DNA of 64,000 nt, from contig CM039512.1 of the NCBI GenBank assembly GCA_022432975.1, positions 43,127,124-43,191,123 on the forward strand. The letters run 5' to 3'. Made by a program: the position numbers and the translations under genes. Position 1 is the first letter of the stretch, and the number at the start of each line of letters is the position of its first letter. A model generated the notes under the pieces. The model worked only from the letters and a program-made list of their open reading frames with translations. It was not told the DNA's origin and searched no databases. Below, one piece after another: positions 32,213 through 42,748 of the stretch. Source of the stretch: Begonia masoniana (Eukaryota > Streptophyta > Magnoliopsida > Cucurbitales > Begoniaceae).

Positions 32213-32997
32213 GTGGTATTTCTTCCCGCAGTTATGGTAGTTACCATCAAACCTCTTGTTTTGCTTGGACGAATTACTCGGATTTCATTCTTCTGAGCTC
32301 CCCCGGACCGAGGGTTCCCATGATGATATGCTTTGTCATCATTCTTCCATGATCCTTTGTCACCATTCGGTTTAGACCACTCTTTGTTCTTCTTGACAAA
32401 GAGTGCTTCTTCCTCACTCTTCCGTGAGCTTCCACCGATCTTTTTGGCCATCGCTTCTTGGTCATATAGTAGATTTTCAAAATCCACTAATGACGGTTGA
32501 GTAGGCCACCCTTGTATGGCAGTAACAAAGCCACCGTACCTTGGATTCAAACCATGAATGATGATTCTTCTCATTCTTGGTTCCTTGATTGTGGCTTCAG
32601 GATCCAACTCAGAAATTTCCCGACACAAAGTCTTTATCTTGTGAAAGTACTGATTGATCGTCATATCACGCTGCTTGATAGATAACAACTCATTTTCGAG
32701 AAGTTCTAATGTCATGTCATTTTTCCGTGAAAAGAGAGCTTTGAAAGTGTCCCAAGATGATTTTGGTGTTTCAGCTTGCCTAATGTACTCCAGCATTTCC
32801 TCATCTATTGTGCTCTTCATTGCGAACATGGTTTTTCCTGCCTTAATCCTCCACTTCCGGGTGGTATTTTCATCTGTTGGGATCGTGGTTTCATTACCAC
32901 CAATGATATCCCACAGATCCTGACCTTGCAAATATGACTCCATGCACGTTGCCCATGTGTTATAATTTGTGTTTGTGAGTTTCTTGATACCTCCCAT
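32161..32997 (-). pseudogene. Copia Gag of the truncated element
   Basis: A 278-codon frame beginning MGGIKKLTNTNYNTWATCME, with FSRKNDMTLELLENELLSIK and PRYGGFVTAIQGW, typical of a Copia Gag/UBN2 domain. It reads past the zinc knuckle in the wrong frame near its end. Start chosen as the first ATG after the primer binding site. Confidence 0.85.
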
Positions 32998-33190
32998 AAC
33001 TAGAAGGTTACTCAGTGTTTTGGCAGAACTCCGACACTACCAAACAAATTTTTGACTCTAAACTTTTAGAATCTCTCACCACTCATAACGCAAAAACACT
33101 CTCCAAAGAATCTCTAAAAAAAATTTTGATGTGGAAGATCAGTTAAAAACTGCAATCACAGTGCATACTAAATTTAAAGAAATTAGCCGG

Positions 33191-33202
33191 GCTCTGATAC
33201 CA
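33191..33202 (-). other. Primer binding site of truncated Copia
   Basis: Minus strand TGGTATCAGAGC, 3 nt inside the LTR. Confidence 0.9.
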
Positions 33203-33205
33203 CTT

Positions 33206-33606
33206 TGTTGAACACAAGTAAGAAAATACTACACACACTTTGTTGAACACAATTAAGAAAATACTATACAAGCCAATTGCTTTGCTTTTATTTTCTTGCA
33301 CTCACTTTCTCTCACGGAGGTTTGGATTTTGTAAATGGGATGTTTTGAACTCTCTCCTCATGCCTCTATTTATAGAGGTTAGGAAGACACAAGAAAAAAC
33401 AAAATTTTCTTCTTCTAGCCACAAAAGGATTAGTGAATGCAGCCGTCAAAGGAATAGTGAATGTAGCCGTCAAAAAAATAGTAAATGGAGATTTTAAAGT
33501 TACCATTCACACTTGAAGAATCTTCACCCATTCACACTTGAGGAATCTTCACAAATAATCACATCTCGTGGATCGATGGTTGTTGGTTGGATGACAAAAA
33601 ATGTCA
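33206..33606 (-). repeat. 5' LTR of truncated Copia, about 0.4 kb
   Basis: The inner edge is TGTTGAACAC (plus strand). The outer edge AAATGTCA is inferred from a CA end, because no second LTR is available. Contains a TATA box (CTATAAATAGAGG on the minus strand, about 33362-33375) and a 35-bp tandem duplication at its inner end (CTTTGTTGAACACAA.TAAG at 33203 and 33238). Confidence 0.6.
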
Positions 33607-34436
33607 ACCGCCCTTGTATCCAATTTAACGAAAATTTTAATAAGTGTGAGTTTGTTAAAATGATAATTTAGAGATCATCTTGTTAGTGAAAATAGTTGAA
33701 CTATTGTGTTATCAGGATTTTCATAGTTCAAAAGATATTTTGGACCTTACCCTTACGCCTACAAATGAACAGATTTAGACTTGTAGAAACTAGACGGATA
33801 CAGGGACAATACTTTCTCCTTTAGCACTTGCAGTACTTGGTTCATCCATGACCACTCATTTGAGTTTGAGTCTGCACATTTTGCCATTATTTCCAAAATA
33901 GGTTATCTAGACCTCTACACCCTCGATTCACAACGTTTTCAACTTGCTTTTCTCTTAAGATCATTCCAGCTACAAAATTACATTTTTTCTGCATCTACAC
34001 AATATTGAAAGTGAAAAGATCAAGAAATTAGCTAGATTTGCGAAGAAATCTCTTACCAAGTCATCGACATTCTCTACTCACCAGAAGACTCTTTTCATAT
34101 ATTTTTAAGTCAATTTTTTAACAAATTCCTTTTAATCCAATAAATTAAGCTGTTCACATGCAAAATCAGATTTTTCACATTCTACACTCTCACAGAGAAG
34201 GCTTTAGCAGATATGGTCCCAGAAATCAGAATACAATTTGATTAACTTGGTACAATGTTTTAAGGTCGAAATATTTAATTAAGTTGACATGTTCTACACC
34301 TACTCGTATACGACTCTTTTGACAATATAGCGAATGTTGTGATTGTGTAAATTTCTTCTTCTTTTAAGATGAAATAGTGTATTAAGTCATAGTATTAAAC
34401 AAGTGACATAATGACAATTTTGCTGGTTCAATGCAG
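33607..34436. other. Unassigned host sequence, perhaps intron
   Basis: AT-rich, with no repeat boundary and no convincing exon. It precedes a good 3' splice site at 34436 and may be the last intron of the host gene relic. Confidence 0.45.
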
Positions 34437-34510
34437 CAGCATGCTGGCCTCTTCTGAGCCTCATGTACTGGGATCTAACAGATGATGAAAAGAAGAAAGC
34501 CGAGGAAAGG

Positions 34511-34886
34511 TGTAACGACCCCTTATCCCAGCAAGATATTGTCCGCTCTGGGGATCGAGCCGTAGCCCAATATCCTCCCCTCACGGCTTTGTTTGGCGAG
34601 AACTTCCCGGAAGGTCACCCAACCTGGAATTGCTCTCGCCGAAGCACTTTTAACTTCGGAGTTCTTATGGGATCCGTTGCCAATCGTGCTCCAAAACGCA
34701 TCTTACTATGTTGGGAGGGTCTCTTTACATATGTTTCATTTCCATATACTTCCCCAAGCGATGTGGGATTGTGACGACCCCCTTTTTACGACCTGTCACC
34801 TTCCGGTTCGCCCGCGCGGACGTACCGCCATCTGGGTTCCGGTTCGTGCAGCCATCGTACCTTACGTGCACATCCGGGTCATCACA
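34511..34886 (-). repeat. Cassandra 3' LTR
   Basis: TGTAACGACCCC to GGGTCATCACA. On the element strand it follows the polypurine tract (CCGAGGGGGGGTGAT, about 34887-34901). Confidence 0.9.
34595..34702 (-). other. 5S-rRNA-derived segment in Cassandra 3' LTR
   Basis: On the minus strand: GATGCG...GGATCCCATAAGAACTCCG, then AAGTTAAAAGTGCTTCGGCG and GGTTGGGTGACC. These match the plant 5S rRNA order (start, GGATCCCATCAGAACTCCG, box A, box C). Substitutions and an altered box A spacing show it is not a 5S gene, but Pol III promoter elements may persist. Confidence 0.88.
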
Positions 34887-34943
34887 ATCACCCCCCCTCG
34901 GGAGCCCAACGTCCTCGTTGGCCACATTTCCGGTTGGGTACAG

Positions 34944-34955
34944 ACTCTGATACCA
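34944..34955 (-). other. Primer binding site of Cassandra
   Basis: Minus strand TGGTATCAGAGT, one base from the tRNA-Met consensus. Confidence 0.88.
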
Positions 34956-34957
34956 TT

Positions 34958-35333
34958 TGTAACGACCCCTTATCCCAGCAAGATATTGTCCGCTCTGGGG
35001 ATCGAGCCGTAGCCCAATATCCTCCCCTCACGGCTTTGTTTGGCGAGAACTTCCCGGAAGGTCACCTTACCTGGAATTGCTCTCGCCGAAGCACTTTTAA
35101 CTTCGGAGTTCTTATGGGATCCGTTGCCAATCGTGCTCCAAAACGCGTCTTACTATGTTGGGAGGGTCTCTTTACATATGTTTCATTTCCATATACTTCC
35201 CCAAGCGATGTGGGATTGTGACGACCCCCTTTTTACGACCTGTCACCTTCCGGTTCGCCCGCGCGGACGTACCGCCATCTGGGTTCCGGTTCGTGCAGCC
35301 ATCGTACCTTACGTGCACATCCGGGTCATCACA
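34958..35333 (-). repeat. Cassandra 5' LTR
   Basis: Same ends and length as the left copy; the primer site lies 2 nt inside it. Confidence 0.9.
35042..35149 (-). other. 5S-rRNA-derived segment in Cassandra 5' LTR
   Basis: Same segment as in the other LTR, differing at about three sites. In the 5' LTR it would be upstream of the primer site, so any Pol III start here could contribute to element RNA. Confidence 0.88.
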
Positions 35334-35530
35334 AAAGGGCTCAAGCTCTTGATTCTTCCATCAACACCCTAAGCTTCCCAGTGACTCGCCTGGCACTCTA
35401 CAAAACCGATACCAATGATGAGACTCTCAAGTCGTGTGAGAAAATTGCAGTGTTCGACCTCAATAATTCCTCCACGACCTAGTTTTTTTTTAATCCTTTG
35501 TGCTAGTGTGTGTGTGTTCAATGTTGGTAT

Positions 35531-35717
35531 TATTAGCAGATGTAGTTCAGTTGTAGTTTTAGTTTAGTTACCTTTTCAATACTTTGTCATCATTACTTTC
35601 CTTTCTGTTTTAGATATATACTTGTAAGTCAGACACAAACACTTATTACAATTCATTGCTTCTCTCTCGATTCCCTCTTTCATCTTAATTTCTCCTCTCT
35701 AGTTTAGAACTTTAACG
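35531..35717 (+). repeat. 5' LTR of Ale-like Copia (187 bp)
   Basis: Begins TATTAGCAGATG and ends CTTTAACG, followed at once by the primer binding site. The ends are not the usual TG...CA. Confidence 0.88.
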
Positions 35718-35729
35718 TGGTATCAGAGC
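35718..35729 (+). other. Primer binding site of Ale-like Copia
   Basis: TGGTATCAGAGC, complementary to initiator tRNA-Met, directly after the LTR. Confidence 0.92.
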
Positions 35730-35734
35730 CAGTG

Positions 35735-37659
35735 ATGGCGTCGTCGAGCTCTGTCCCTTCCTCTCCTACCCTCAACACTTCTGCTCCTCCTCTCCCTCCC
35801 CTACCCTCTCACAACCAAACCCTTACCGTGAAATGGAATAGCTCAAATTACCTTGTGTGGAAGACCCAGCTTCTCCACGTTGCCACAGCCAACGACATTC
35901 AACACCTTCTGGACAGATCCTCATCTCCACCTCCTCAATTTCCGGACGCTCTTTCCTCTCAAGCCAATCCCGAGTACTCTCCACCGCCAGCGACGTCTGG
36001 GCGGCCCTCGAAAGAACTTTTGCCACCTCCTCCCTGGCCCGAATTACAGACCTGAGGACTCGCCTTCATTCCCTGTCCAAAGACGAACTCTCAGCGTCCA
36101 GTTATTTCCAGAACCCCACCTCCCTCTGCAACACCCTTGCAGCCATCGGCAAACCTGTCTCACATCGGGACAAAATCATCTACTTCCTCAATGGTTTGGG
36201 TAGCGAATACAACTCGTTTGTAACATCGATCTCCTCGATTACCAACCGAACCGACCAGCCCTCGTTGGAAGAAATACAGAGCCTCCTTCAAAGCTTTGAC
36301 TTTCGTCTGGAAAGGCAGAACTCTTTCATTTCCCTGCCGTTGCCGACTCAACTGCAGGCGCACTTCACCTCTCAGCGACCTCCCCATCCACCGTGGAGTC
36401 CTCGGCCAAACGCCCAAATGCGTTTTCCCTTCCTGCCTGGTTCTTATTCGGCCGAGCCGGTTCACAATTTCTCAGGCCCCTGGCGACATCCTCGGCCCAT
36501 GAACAACAACCGGCCCCGTTGCCAGATTTGCAACCGAATGGGTCACTCAGCCTTGAAATGCTACTACTATCTCAATCCAGCCCATCGCCCTCCTGCCCCA
36601 AGAGCCCACTACCCATTTCCTCAAGCTCAAGCCCATTTTACTACCTACACCCCTGACCCGACCCTGCCACCCACCCCTTATCCCGGCCCGTACTCATATT
36701 CCTCTGCCCAACCCGGTTTTTCACCCGACCCATACTCTGCCCCACCCGGTCTTTCACCCGACCCTTACTACTATCCCTCTGCCCACCCATTTTTCTCCCC
36801 CGACACCTCTCCACCTCCAACCCATTACTCCCCTGCAACCCTCCCGAGCACTTTCCCCACCACCGGCCTTCTCCCCACTCCTTCCCCGTCTCCGTCGCCC
36901 ACGCCATGGATTGTGGATTCCGGCGCGACTCACCATTTCTCCCCGCAACAAACTACCCTCAGCCATCTTCAACCTCTTTCCGGTCCATCCCACGTCGCCA
37001 CGACAGAAGGTAATATGCTTCCCCTTCTTCTCTCCGGTTCGGCTGCCATTCCGGCTGTCGACCGCTCACTGTCTTTACAGAATGTTTATCACACTCCTCA
37101 CATATCTCACAATTTGTTAAGCATTTTCAAATTATGTCAAGATAATTCTGTCTTCGTTGAATTTCAACCTACCTTCTTTTGTGTTAAGGATCGGACAACT
37201 CACAGCACTCTGCTTCATGGCTCTCTCAGTGATGGCCTTTACCGTCTTTTGTCCCCCAGTCCCATCCTGTCTCTTGCTGCTCGGCTCAACCCTTCAGCAC
37301 CTTCTCTGGACACTTTTTGGCATCTCCGATTGGGTCACCCCTCACCCTCTGTTTTGCAGCAAGTCTTACAAACTTGTAATCTAAATTTTAAACCTTCTGT
37401 ATCCCAACATTGTACTCCTTGCCAGATGAGGAAAAATCATCAATTACCTTTTCCTCTTTCTAAATCTCATGCGTTATTTCTGTTTGATTTGGTTCATATT
37501 GATGTTTGGGGTCCTTCTCCGGTTAAATCTATTAATGGTGCTCGCTATTTTGTCTTATTTGTTGATGATTGTACTCGTTTCACCTGCTTGTTTCCTCTAA
37601 AATTAAAAAGCAGCGTGTACAATACCTTTGTGGATTTTCATACCTTCGTCCACACCTAG
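35735..37659 (+). pseudogene. Ale-like gag, protease and integrase N-terminal part
   Basis: Starts at the first ATG after the primer site (MASSSSVPSS, then VKWNSSNYLVWKTQLL). A frameshift near 35950 moves the reading to a frame containing ASDVWAALERTFATSSLARI, a CCHC knuckle (CQICNRMGHSALKC), a long P/S/Y-rich linker, protease WIVDSGATHHF, and the integrase zinc domain WHLRLGHPS ... CTPCQMRKNHQLPF with HIDVWGPS. It ends at a TAG after FHTFVHT, inside the integrase core. Confidence 0.88.
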
Positions 37660-38379
37660 TTTGGTGTTAAAATCAAATCTGTCCAATCAGATTGGGGTGG
37701 AGAATTTTAGTCTCTTACCCGTCTCTTTAAATCTCTTGGTATCAAACATCGTGTCTCATGTCCGTACACTCCAAACCAAAATGGTCGAGTTGAACGCAAA
37801 AATCATCATGTTGTTGAAACTAGACTCGCTATGCTTTTCCATTCTTCCATTCCTCAATATTTCTGGATTTATGCTTTCACCACCGCTGCCAAACTTATTA
37901 ATCTTCTTCCCACTCCTGTGCTACATCAGAAGTCCCCTTTCGAATGTCTTTTTAACACACTTCTAGATTATTCCTCCCTCCGGGTCTTTGGCTGTCTCTG
38001 TTTTCCTCTCCTCTGACTTTTCAATCAACACAAACTCTAGCCTCGGTCCCTTCCATGTGTCTTCTTAGGATCTAGCCCTCACCACAAAGGTTCCCTTTGT
38101 CTCGATCCCACGTCCCACAAAATTCATATCTCTCGTCATGTCACGTTCGTTGAATCTCAATTTCCTTTTTCTTCCTCCCCTTCCCCTGTCACCCCATCTC
38201 CCTCTTTCGCTCTTCCAATTTCTTGCCTTCCCTACCCCCACATACCTCCAAATCCTCCCGCTACGCCCTGCTCCCTTCCTCGCTTATCTGACTCTTCTCC
38301 CACCCATCCCGCCCAACCTGTTCCTTTTTCCCCTCCATCCCTCCCTACTGCCCCATCATTTTTTTCTCAACCTGACCAT
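37660..38379 (+). pseudogene. Ale-like integrase core and C-terminal part, broken
   Basis: Reading on from the TAG: VQSDWGGEF, another stop, then CPYTPNQNGRVERKNHHVVE and YSSLRVFGCLCFPL, with more stops. The glutamate of the catalytic triad is still visible. A proline- and serine-rich linker leads to RT. Confidence 0.8.
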
Positions 38380-39997
38380 ATGCCATCTCAGGTCACGAAT
38401 CCGGCTGTTCCCACTACCTATCCTATGACCACAAGGGCCAAAGCTGGTATTTTCAAACCCAAAGCCTTCCTTCTTGAGCCCGCTCTTGAACCTACGACAT
38501 TCACTCAAGCTGCTAAGTTTTCTCATTGTTCTGCTGCCATGCAAGAGGAAATTTCTGCCCTTCGAGCAACAAGCACGTGGACGTTAGTTTCCCTTCCGCG
38601 AGGTGCTAAACTTATTGGGTGCAAGTGGGTTTTCAAAACTAAATTTAACTCTGATGGCACCGTTTCTCGGTATAAAGCTCGTCTCGTAGCCAAAGGGTAT
38701 GACCAGACTGAAGGCATTGATTATGACTAGACATTCAGCCCAGTGGTCAAACCAACCACCATTCGGACCGTACTCTCTCTAGCAGTCTCCTCTCGCTGGA
38801 CTATCCGACAACTCGATATCAGCAATGCCTTTTTACATGGGGATCTCACTGAGACGGTTTTCATGCAACAACCTCCCGATTTTATTGATCATCCTATCCG
38901 GTGACTGTATGCTTCTTACATAAAGCTCTATACGGTCTAAAACAATCTCCCAGAGCCTGGTACACCAAGTTATATACTGCTCTCACTTCTTGGGGTTTTT
39001 TAACATCCAAGTCTGACTCCTCACTTTTCATCTGTCGCACGTCATCATCTGTTGTTATTATGCTTGTATATGTTGACGACATTATCGTGACAGGTGACTC
39101 GGTTGCACGGATAGATCAGCTCTTAACGTACCTACATTCACAATTTACAGTCAGAGATATTGGCCCATTATCATACTTTCTTGGCATATCGGTCACTCAG
39201 TCTTCTTCTGGTATGAGTTTTTCTCAATCGAGGTATATATCTGAATTACTTCACAGGGCCAATATAACTTCTTGTAAACCGGTCCCCACACCTATGGTTG
39301 CTGGACCTGTTTTATCTTTGCACTCTGGCACTCCCCTCCGTGATGGTTTTCTCTACCGCAGCCTCGTTGGGGGCTTACAGTATTGTTGCCTTACACGCCC
39401 TGACATTGCCTTCACCGTCAACAAGGTCTCACAGTTTATGCATACACACTCTGACGTTCACTGGCAAGCAGTCAAGAGAATTTTACGATACCTTAAAGGT
39501 ACTTCATCCCTCGGTATCTCTTTTGCTCCCTCTACTGCTCTCGAGTTGACTTGCTATACGGATGCGGATAAGGCCTCTTGCCCAGATGATCGCAAAAGCA
39601 CTAGCAGCTTCTGTGTGTTTCTCGGCAGCAATCTTATTTCCTGGTCCTCCACCAAACAGAAAGTTGTCTCCCTCTCAAACACGGAGTCCGAATACCGTAG
39701 TGTCACAAATGGTGCAGCTGAGGTCCTCTGGTTACAGTCACTCCTCAAGGAGTTTGGTATTCTCTCCCCCACAGGTCCTCTTATTCTTTGTGATAATTTG
39801 AGTGCAACTTATCTTGCTTCCAATCCCGTGTTGCACTCAAAATCCAAACATGTTGAGATCGATTTCCATTTTGTCTGAGAAAAAGTGCTTCAAAAGCAGT
39901 TATTCATCAAATTCACTCCTTCCGAGAACCAACTGGCTGATGCACTTACTAAACCACTTCCACCGACGTCATTCTCCCTTTTTTCTTATCCAAGATC
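38380..39997 (+). pseudogene. Ale-like reverse transcriptase and RNase H, broken
   Basis: GCKWVFKTKFNSDG and [12 protein letters not shown], a TAG in place of a glutamine-like codon (YD*TFSPVVK), [10 protein letters not shown], a frameshift near 38900, then ALYGLKQSPRAWY, catalytic LVYVDDIIVTG, and RNase H (YTDADKASCPDDRKSTS, NTESEYRSV, LCDNLSATYLA) to LADALTKPL. At least two stops and one shift block translation. Confidence 0.9.
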
Positions 39998-40028
39998 TTT
40001 CGCCTTCGACCTTGATCTTGCGAGGGGA

Positions 40029-40215
40029 TATTAGCAGATGTAGTTCAGTTGTAGTTTTAGTTTAGATACCTTTTCAATACTTTTTCATCATTACTTTTCT
40101 TTCTATTTTAGATATATACTTGTAAGTCAGACACAAACATTTATTACAATTCATTGCTTCTCTCTCGATTCCCTCCTTCGTCTTAATTTCTCCTCTCTGG
40201 TTTAGAACTTTAATG
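40029..40215 (+). repeat. 3' LTR of Ale-like Copia (187 bp)
   Basis: Equal in length to the 5' LTR, nine substitutions, ends TTTAATG. Followed by the GGTAT target duplication. Confidence 0.88.
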
Positions 40216-40251
40216 GGTATTGCGGAAGTTTTTAACAACTTCAATAACTTA

Positions 40252-40376
40252 TTATGACCTAATCACACCCATCATGCCAGGTGGAGAAGAAAGCCAGATT
40301 TGTTGATGTTCTTCCGGCATCCCAAGCACTGCACTTGGTTTCTTTCCTCTGCGCAAGATATGGGTCATCGATGATG
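40252..40376 (-). other. Possible terminal exon of a minus-strand host gene
   Basis: On the minus strand a strong 3' splice site (TTTTGCTCATTCTTTTAG) precedes 40376. Two frames then stay open to stops at 40259 and 40252: IDDPYLAQRKETKCSAWDAG and MTHILRRGKKPSAVLGMPEE. I cannot tell which is coding and recognise neither. Placed tail to tail with the split exon at 34437-35482. Confidence 0.3.
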
Positions 40377-41278
40377 CTAAAAGAATGAGCAAAATTACAT
40401 AATTACGAAGCTAACATGCATCCAAGTAGACATACTCCTCATTTATTATCGAATACCAAAATTTAGAAAAGGTCAAAGTCAAGTTTAGACGAGCTGATAC
40501 GTCATTTTTCTATTTATTTATTTTTTAAAACTAAAAATCCATAAGTAAATGTGGAGGATACAAGAGGTTGACCTGACATAGGCTAGCAAGGTGCACATTG
40601 AAGTGGACCAAGCTACACAGACTTGGTCTACCACCCCAATACTGAATTAGTAAATAAAAAGGTTTTACATGACTCAATTTTATTCAAATGTGTTTTCAAG
40701 AAAAGATCATGATAATGAGAAAATAAGATGCAAAACTTCACGTGCATTCCTCTTCACATAGTTTTTGTTGCATAATAAACCAGTAGAGTAGTATCCTACG
40801 ATCACAATCCTAAAACCCTAATAATTTTCAAATTTCACAATGTCTTTCAGGCATGCCTTGCTTTAATCTTGATGCGTAAGAAATAACAAAATGCATGATA
40901 ATTTTTGGAAATTCGATTATCTAATTGGTTGGTAAGTTTGCTCCAATTTTTCATTACATTTTTCATAGAATTTGCAGCTTCAAATGTGTTTCTGTTGATT
41001 TTTCATTATTTGATTATTTCAAGAATTTGATTTGATTTGATTTTTGAAGGGGGTGTTTGGAAGAAGTAGTTATCAACGGTACTAGCGAGCACACCAACAT
41101 TATTATGTACCGTGCTTTAATCTAGTTGTGTGAGAAACAATAAATTGCATGATATTTTGTTAGTATTTTCTATTATTTGATTTTTCGTGACATTTTTTAT
41201 AGCTTTTGTTTATTCAAACGTGTTTATGTTGATTTTTCAACGATTTGATTTGATTTTTTAATTCATATTAAAAAATAC
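40377..41278. other. Unassigned AT-rich intergenic sequence
   Basis: No open frame, terminal repeat or recognisable exon. Repeated TTGATTTGATTTTT and GTTGATTTTTCA words near 40990-41270 suggest a small, old internal duplication. Confidence 0.5.
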
Positions 41279-41439
41279 TGTAACACTCGATTCTATAGAA
41301 CTAATTATTTAATCTTTTAATTAATGGTACACTTTACATGGCAATGATAAATGTAGGGTTAATGGATGACTAGGTAAGGGCATAAAAGTAATTGGAAATT
41401 TAAAAGTTGATAACGTATTTAAGGAAAGAGGTTTTGGGT

Positions 41440-42320
41440 TTAATGAACTGTAGCCGCCACCATTCTCCACTTTTCTCTCTTTTGGTCTTCAGCTCGGTCA
41501 ACAGATTTCTCTAGGCGATTCTTCTACTCGAATCTTCTCCAAACTAGGTGAGCCTTGCTTCGATTTCTTACTGTACTGGTAGCTATCGATGATTGGAGAG
41601 GGTATAAGTGTGAGTTTTGTGAATGCCGTATGGGTAAGCTAGTTTGGGTTTTGTGGTAAATCGGGAATGTACAATGAGCTAAGCTTCCAAACTAGTTTCC
41701 CTAGATTTCTGGATAGATTAGAATGAGGCTTAGTAGAAATCTGATTAATATTCTGTTTATGACTTAGGTGAACAAAACTTCTGGAGTAGTTTGAAACCGA
41801 GCATTCCCAGGAGAGCCAGGTAAGTGAAGTTTGCTTGAGCCTTCGGGCCTACATCACAAAACAGTAGGATTATGTGTGTTTGAATGTTTTTATGTCATGC
41901 ATCATATTTTTGAAAGTATGTGAAATTGATTTTACATGAAATGGCATGGTAAGGAATGAACAGACCGTAACAGATAAGTTGTTAAGGGAACTAATCCGGC
42001 CCTTAATCGAGAGAGAGGATGTATGACTTTGGGAGGAGTGATCCAACTCCCAATTTCACAGGGGGATCTGAACAGTTGTTAAGGGAACTAATTCGCCCCT
42101 TAATCTAGAGAGAGGATGTATGACTTTGAGAGAAGTGATCCAACTCCCAATTTCACAGGGGGATCAGATCAGAAATGAATATAATATACAACTGAGATGA
42201 GAAAGTAGAAACTGCATGTTTAGGAATTTATGTTTCAGCATTTCAATTCATTATTGCTTTACTTACTTAGCATTAGGCTAATAGATGAGTTTTGTGATGT
42301 AGGTGAAGAAGCCTCAGAAG
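41440..42320 (+). promoter_or_regulatory. Putative spliced leader in the solo LTR
   Basis: A CT-rich segment ends ACTAG|GTGAGCC at 41548, acceptor-like CTTAG at 41767, a 52-nt segment starting GTGAACAAAACTT, donor CCAG|GTAAGTG at 41820, acceptor-like GATGTAG at 42302. Implied introns are 220 and 483 bp. Within the second, about 100 bp (TGTTAAGGGAACTAAT...) are tandemly duplicated (about 41978-42172). Confidence 0.5.
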
Positions 42321-42748
42321 GTGTGTTCTCTGAGCATGTTGAGGACTAGGCTGGTTGGGGGAGCACTTCAACTCCACGGATTGGTGATTCTGATGAGGCG
42401 GTTTAACTGGTGTCAGTAGATGAGAAGGTCTAGTGAACCATGATTCAATTTAAATATATTGAGAGTTTTAGCGAAAATAGTAGTTTTAGATGTTTTGGGT
42501 ACAATTTGAGACTTTTTGTAATAATGATACTCTGTTAGTTCTTTTAAAGTGGTCCTTACTAAATTTTAGGGTAATATACGGATTTAAGTAGTTTTGAATG
42601 ATTTTAGTAAAATGCTCAGGTTCCTTGGTAGTTGGAGTTTCTCTGTGTTTAGAGTGAAATTTGTTGCTATGTTGAGTTGTTGTTTCTGTTGTCTGTCGGA
42701 AGACGTTGTCTACCGATGGATGTTAGATGGGTAAATCGTCCGGCTGAC

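Larger units (their letters stand above)
30500..33606 (-). mobile_element. Truncated Ty1-copia element (gag to integrase, RT lost)
   Basis: In minus-strand order: LTR (33206-33606), primer binding site, gag, zinc knuckle/protease, integrase, then the start of the pol linker (RRSTR). RT, RNase H and the left LTR are missing beyond about 30500. Its leader between primer site and gag closely resembles that of the Tork element at 61366-61448, although the gag proteins differ. Confidence 0.85.
34511..35333 (-). mobile_element. Cassandra TRIM retrotransposon with target-site duplication AAAGG
   Basis: Two 376-bp direct repeats flank only 71 bp that hold a primer binding site and a polypurine tract and encode nothing, the definition of a TRIM. 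The LTRs contain a 5S-rRNA-like segment, the hallmark of Cassandra. Perfect 5-bp target duplications AAAGG lie at 34506-34510 and 35334-35338. The LTRs differ at about three positions (for example CACCCAACC/CACCTTACC), so insertion is fairly recent. It must be mobilised by proteins of other elements. Confidence 0.93.
34437..35482 (+). pseudogene. Last exon of an unrecognised host gene, split by Cassandra
   Basis: After an acceptor-like GGTTCAATGCAG, a frame reads WPLLSLMYWDLTDDEKKKAEER. It stops exactly at the Cassandra insertion and resumes after the second copy of the target duplication as AQALDSSINTLSFPVTRLAL up to FDLNNSSTT and a TAG at 35480-35482. Only removing the transposon and one AAAGG copy keeps the frame. 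I do not recognise the protein; about 70 residues are visible, hydrophilic and partly helical. The 3' UTR is itself interrupted by the Copia at 35531. Whether an intact allele exists cannot be seen here. Confidence 0.6.
35531..40215 (+). mobile_element. Ale/Retrofit-like Ty1-copia, complete but inactivated, TSD GGTAT
   Basis: 187-bp LTRs at both ends, a perfect GGTAT duplication (35526-35530 and 40216-40220), primer binding site, gag, protease, integrase, RT, RNase H and a polypurine tract (GCGAGGGGA before 40029). The two LTRs differ at nine positions (about 5%), so it is considerably older than the Tork insertion. Short LTRs and the SNYLVWKTQLL Gag start suggest Ale/Retrofit. Coding capacity is lost to stops and frameshifts. 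Confidence 0.92.

Noticed and set aside
34595..35149. Two 5S rRNA genes
   Set aside because: Both lie in the LTRs of a Cassandra element with a primer site and polypurine tract between; base changes in the 5S-like part argue against functional 5S RNA.
34463..35372. Overlapping plus-strand frames of 80-139 codons across 34463-35372
   Set aside because: They are translations of the two Cassandra LTRs; the repeat of nearly the same peptides reflects the LTR duplication.
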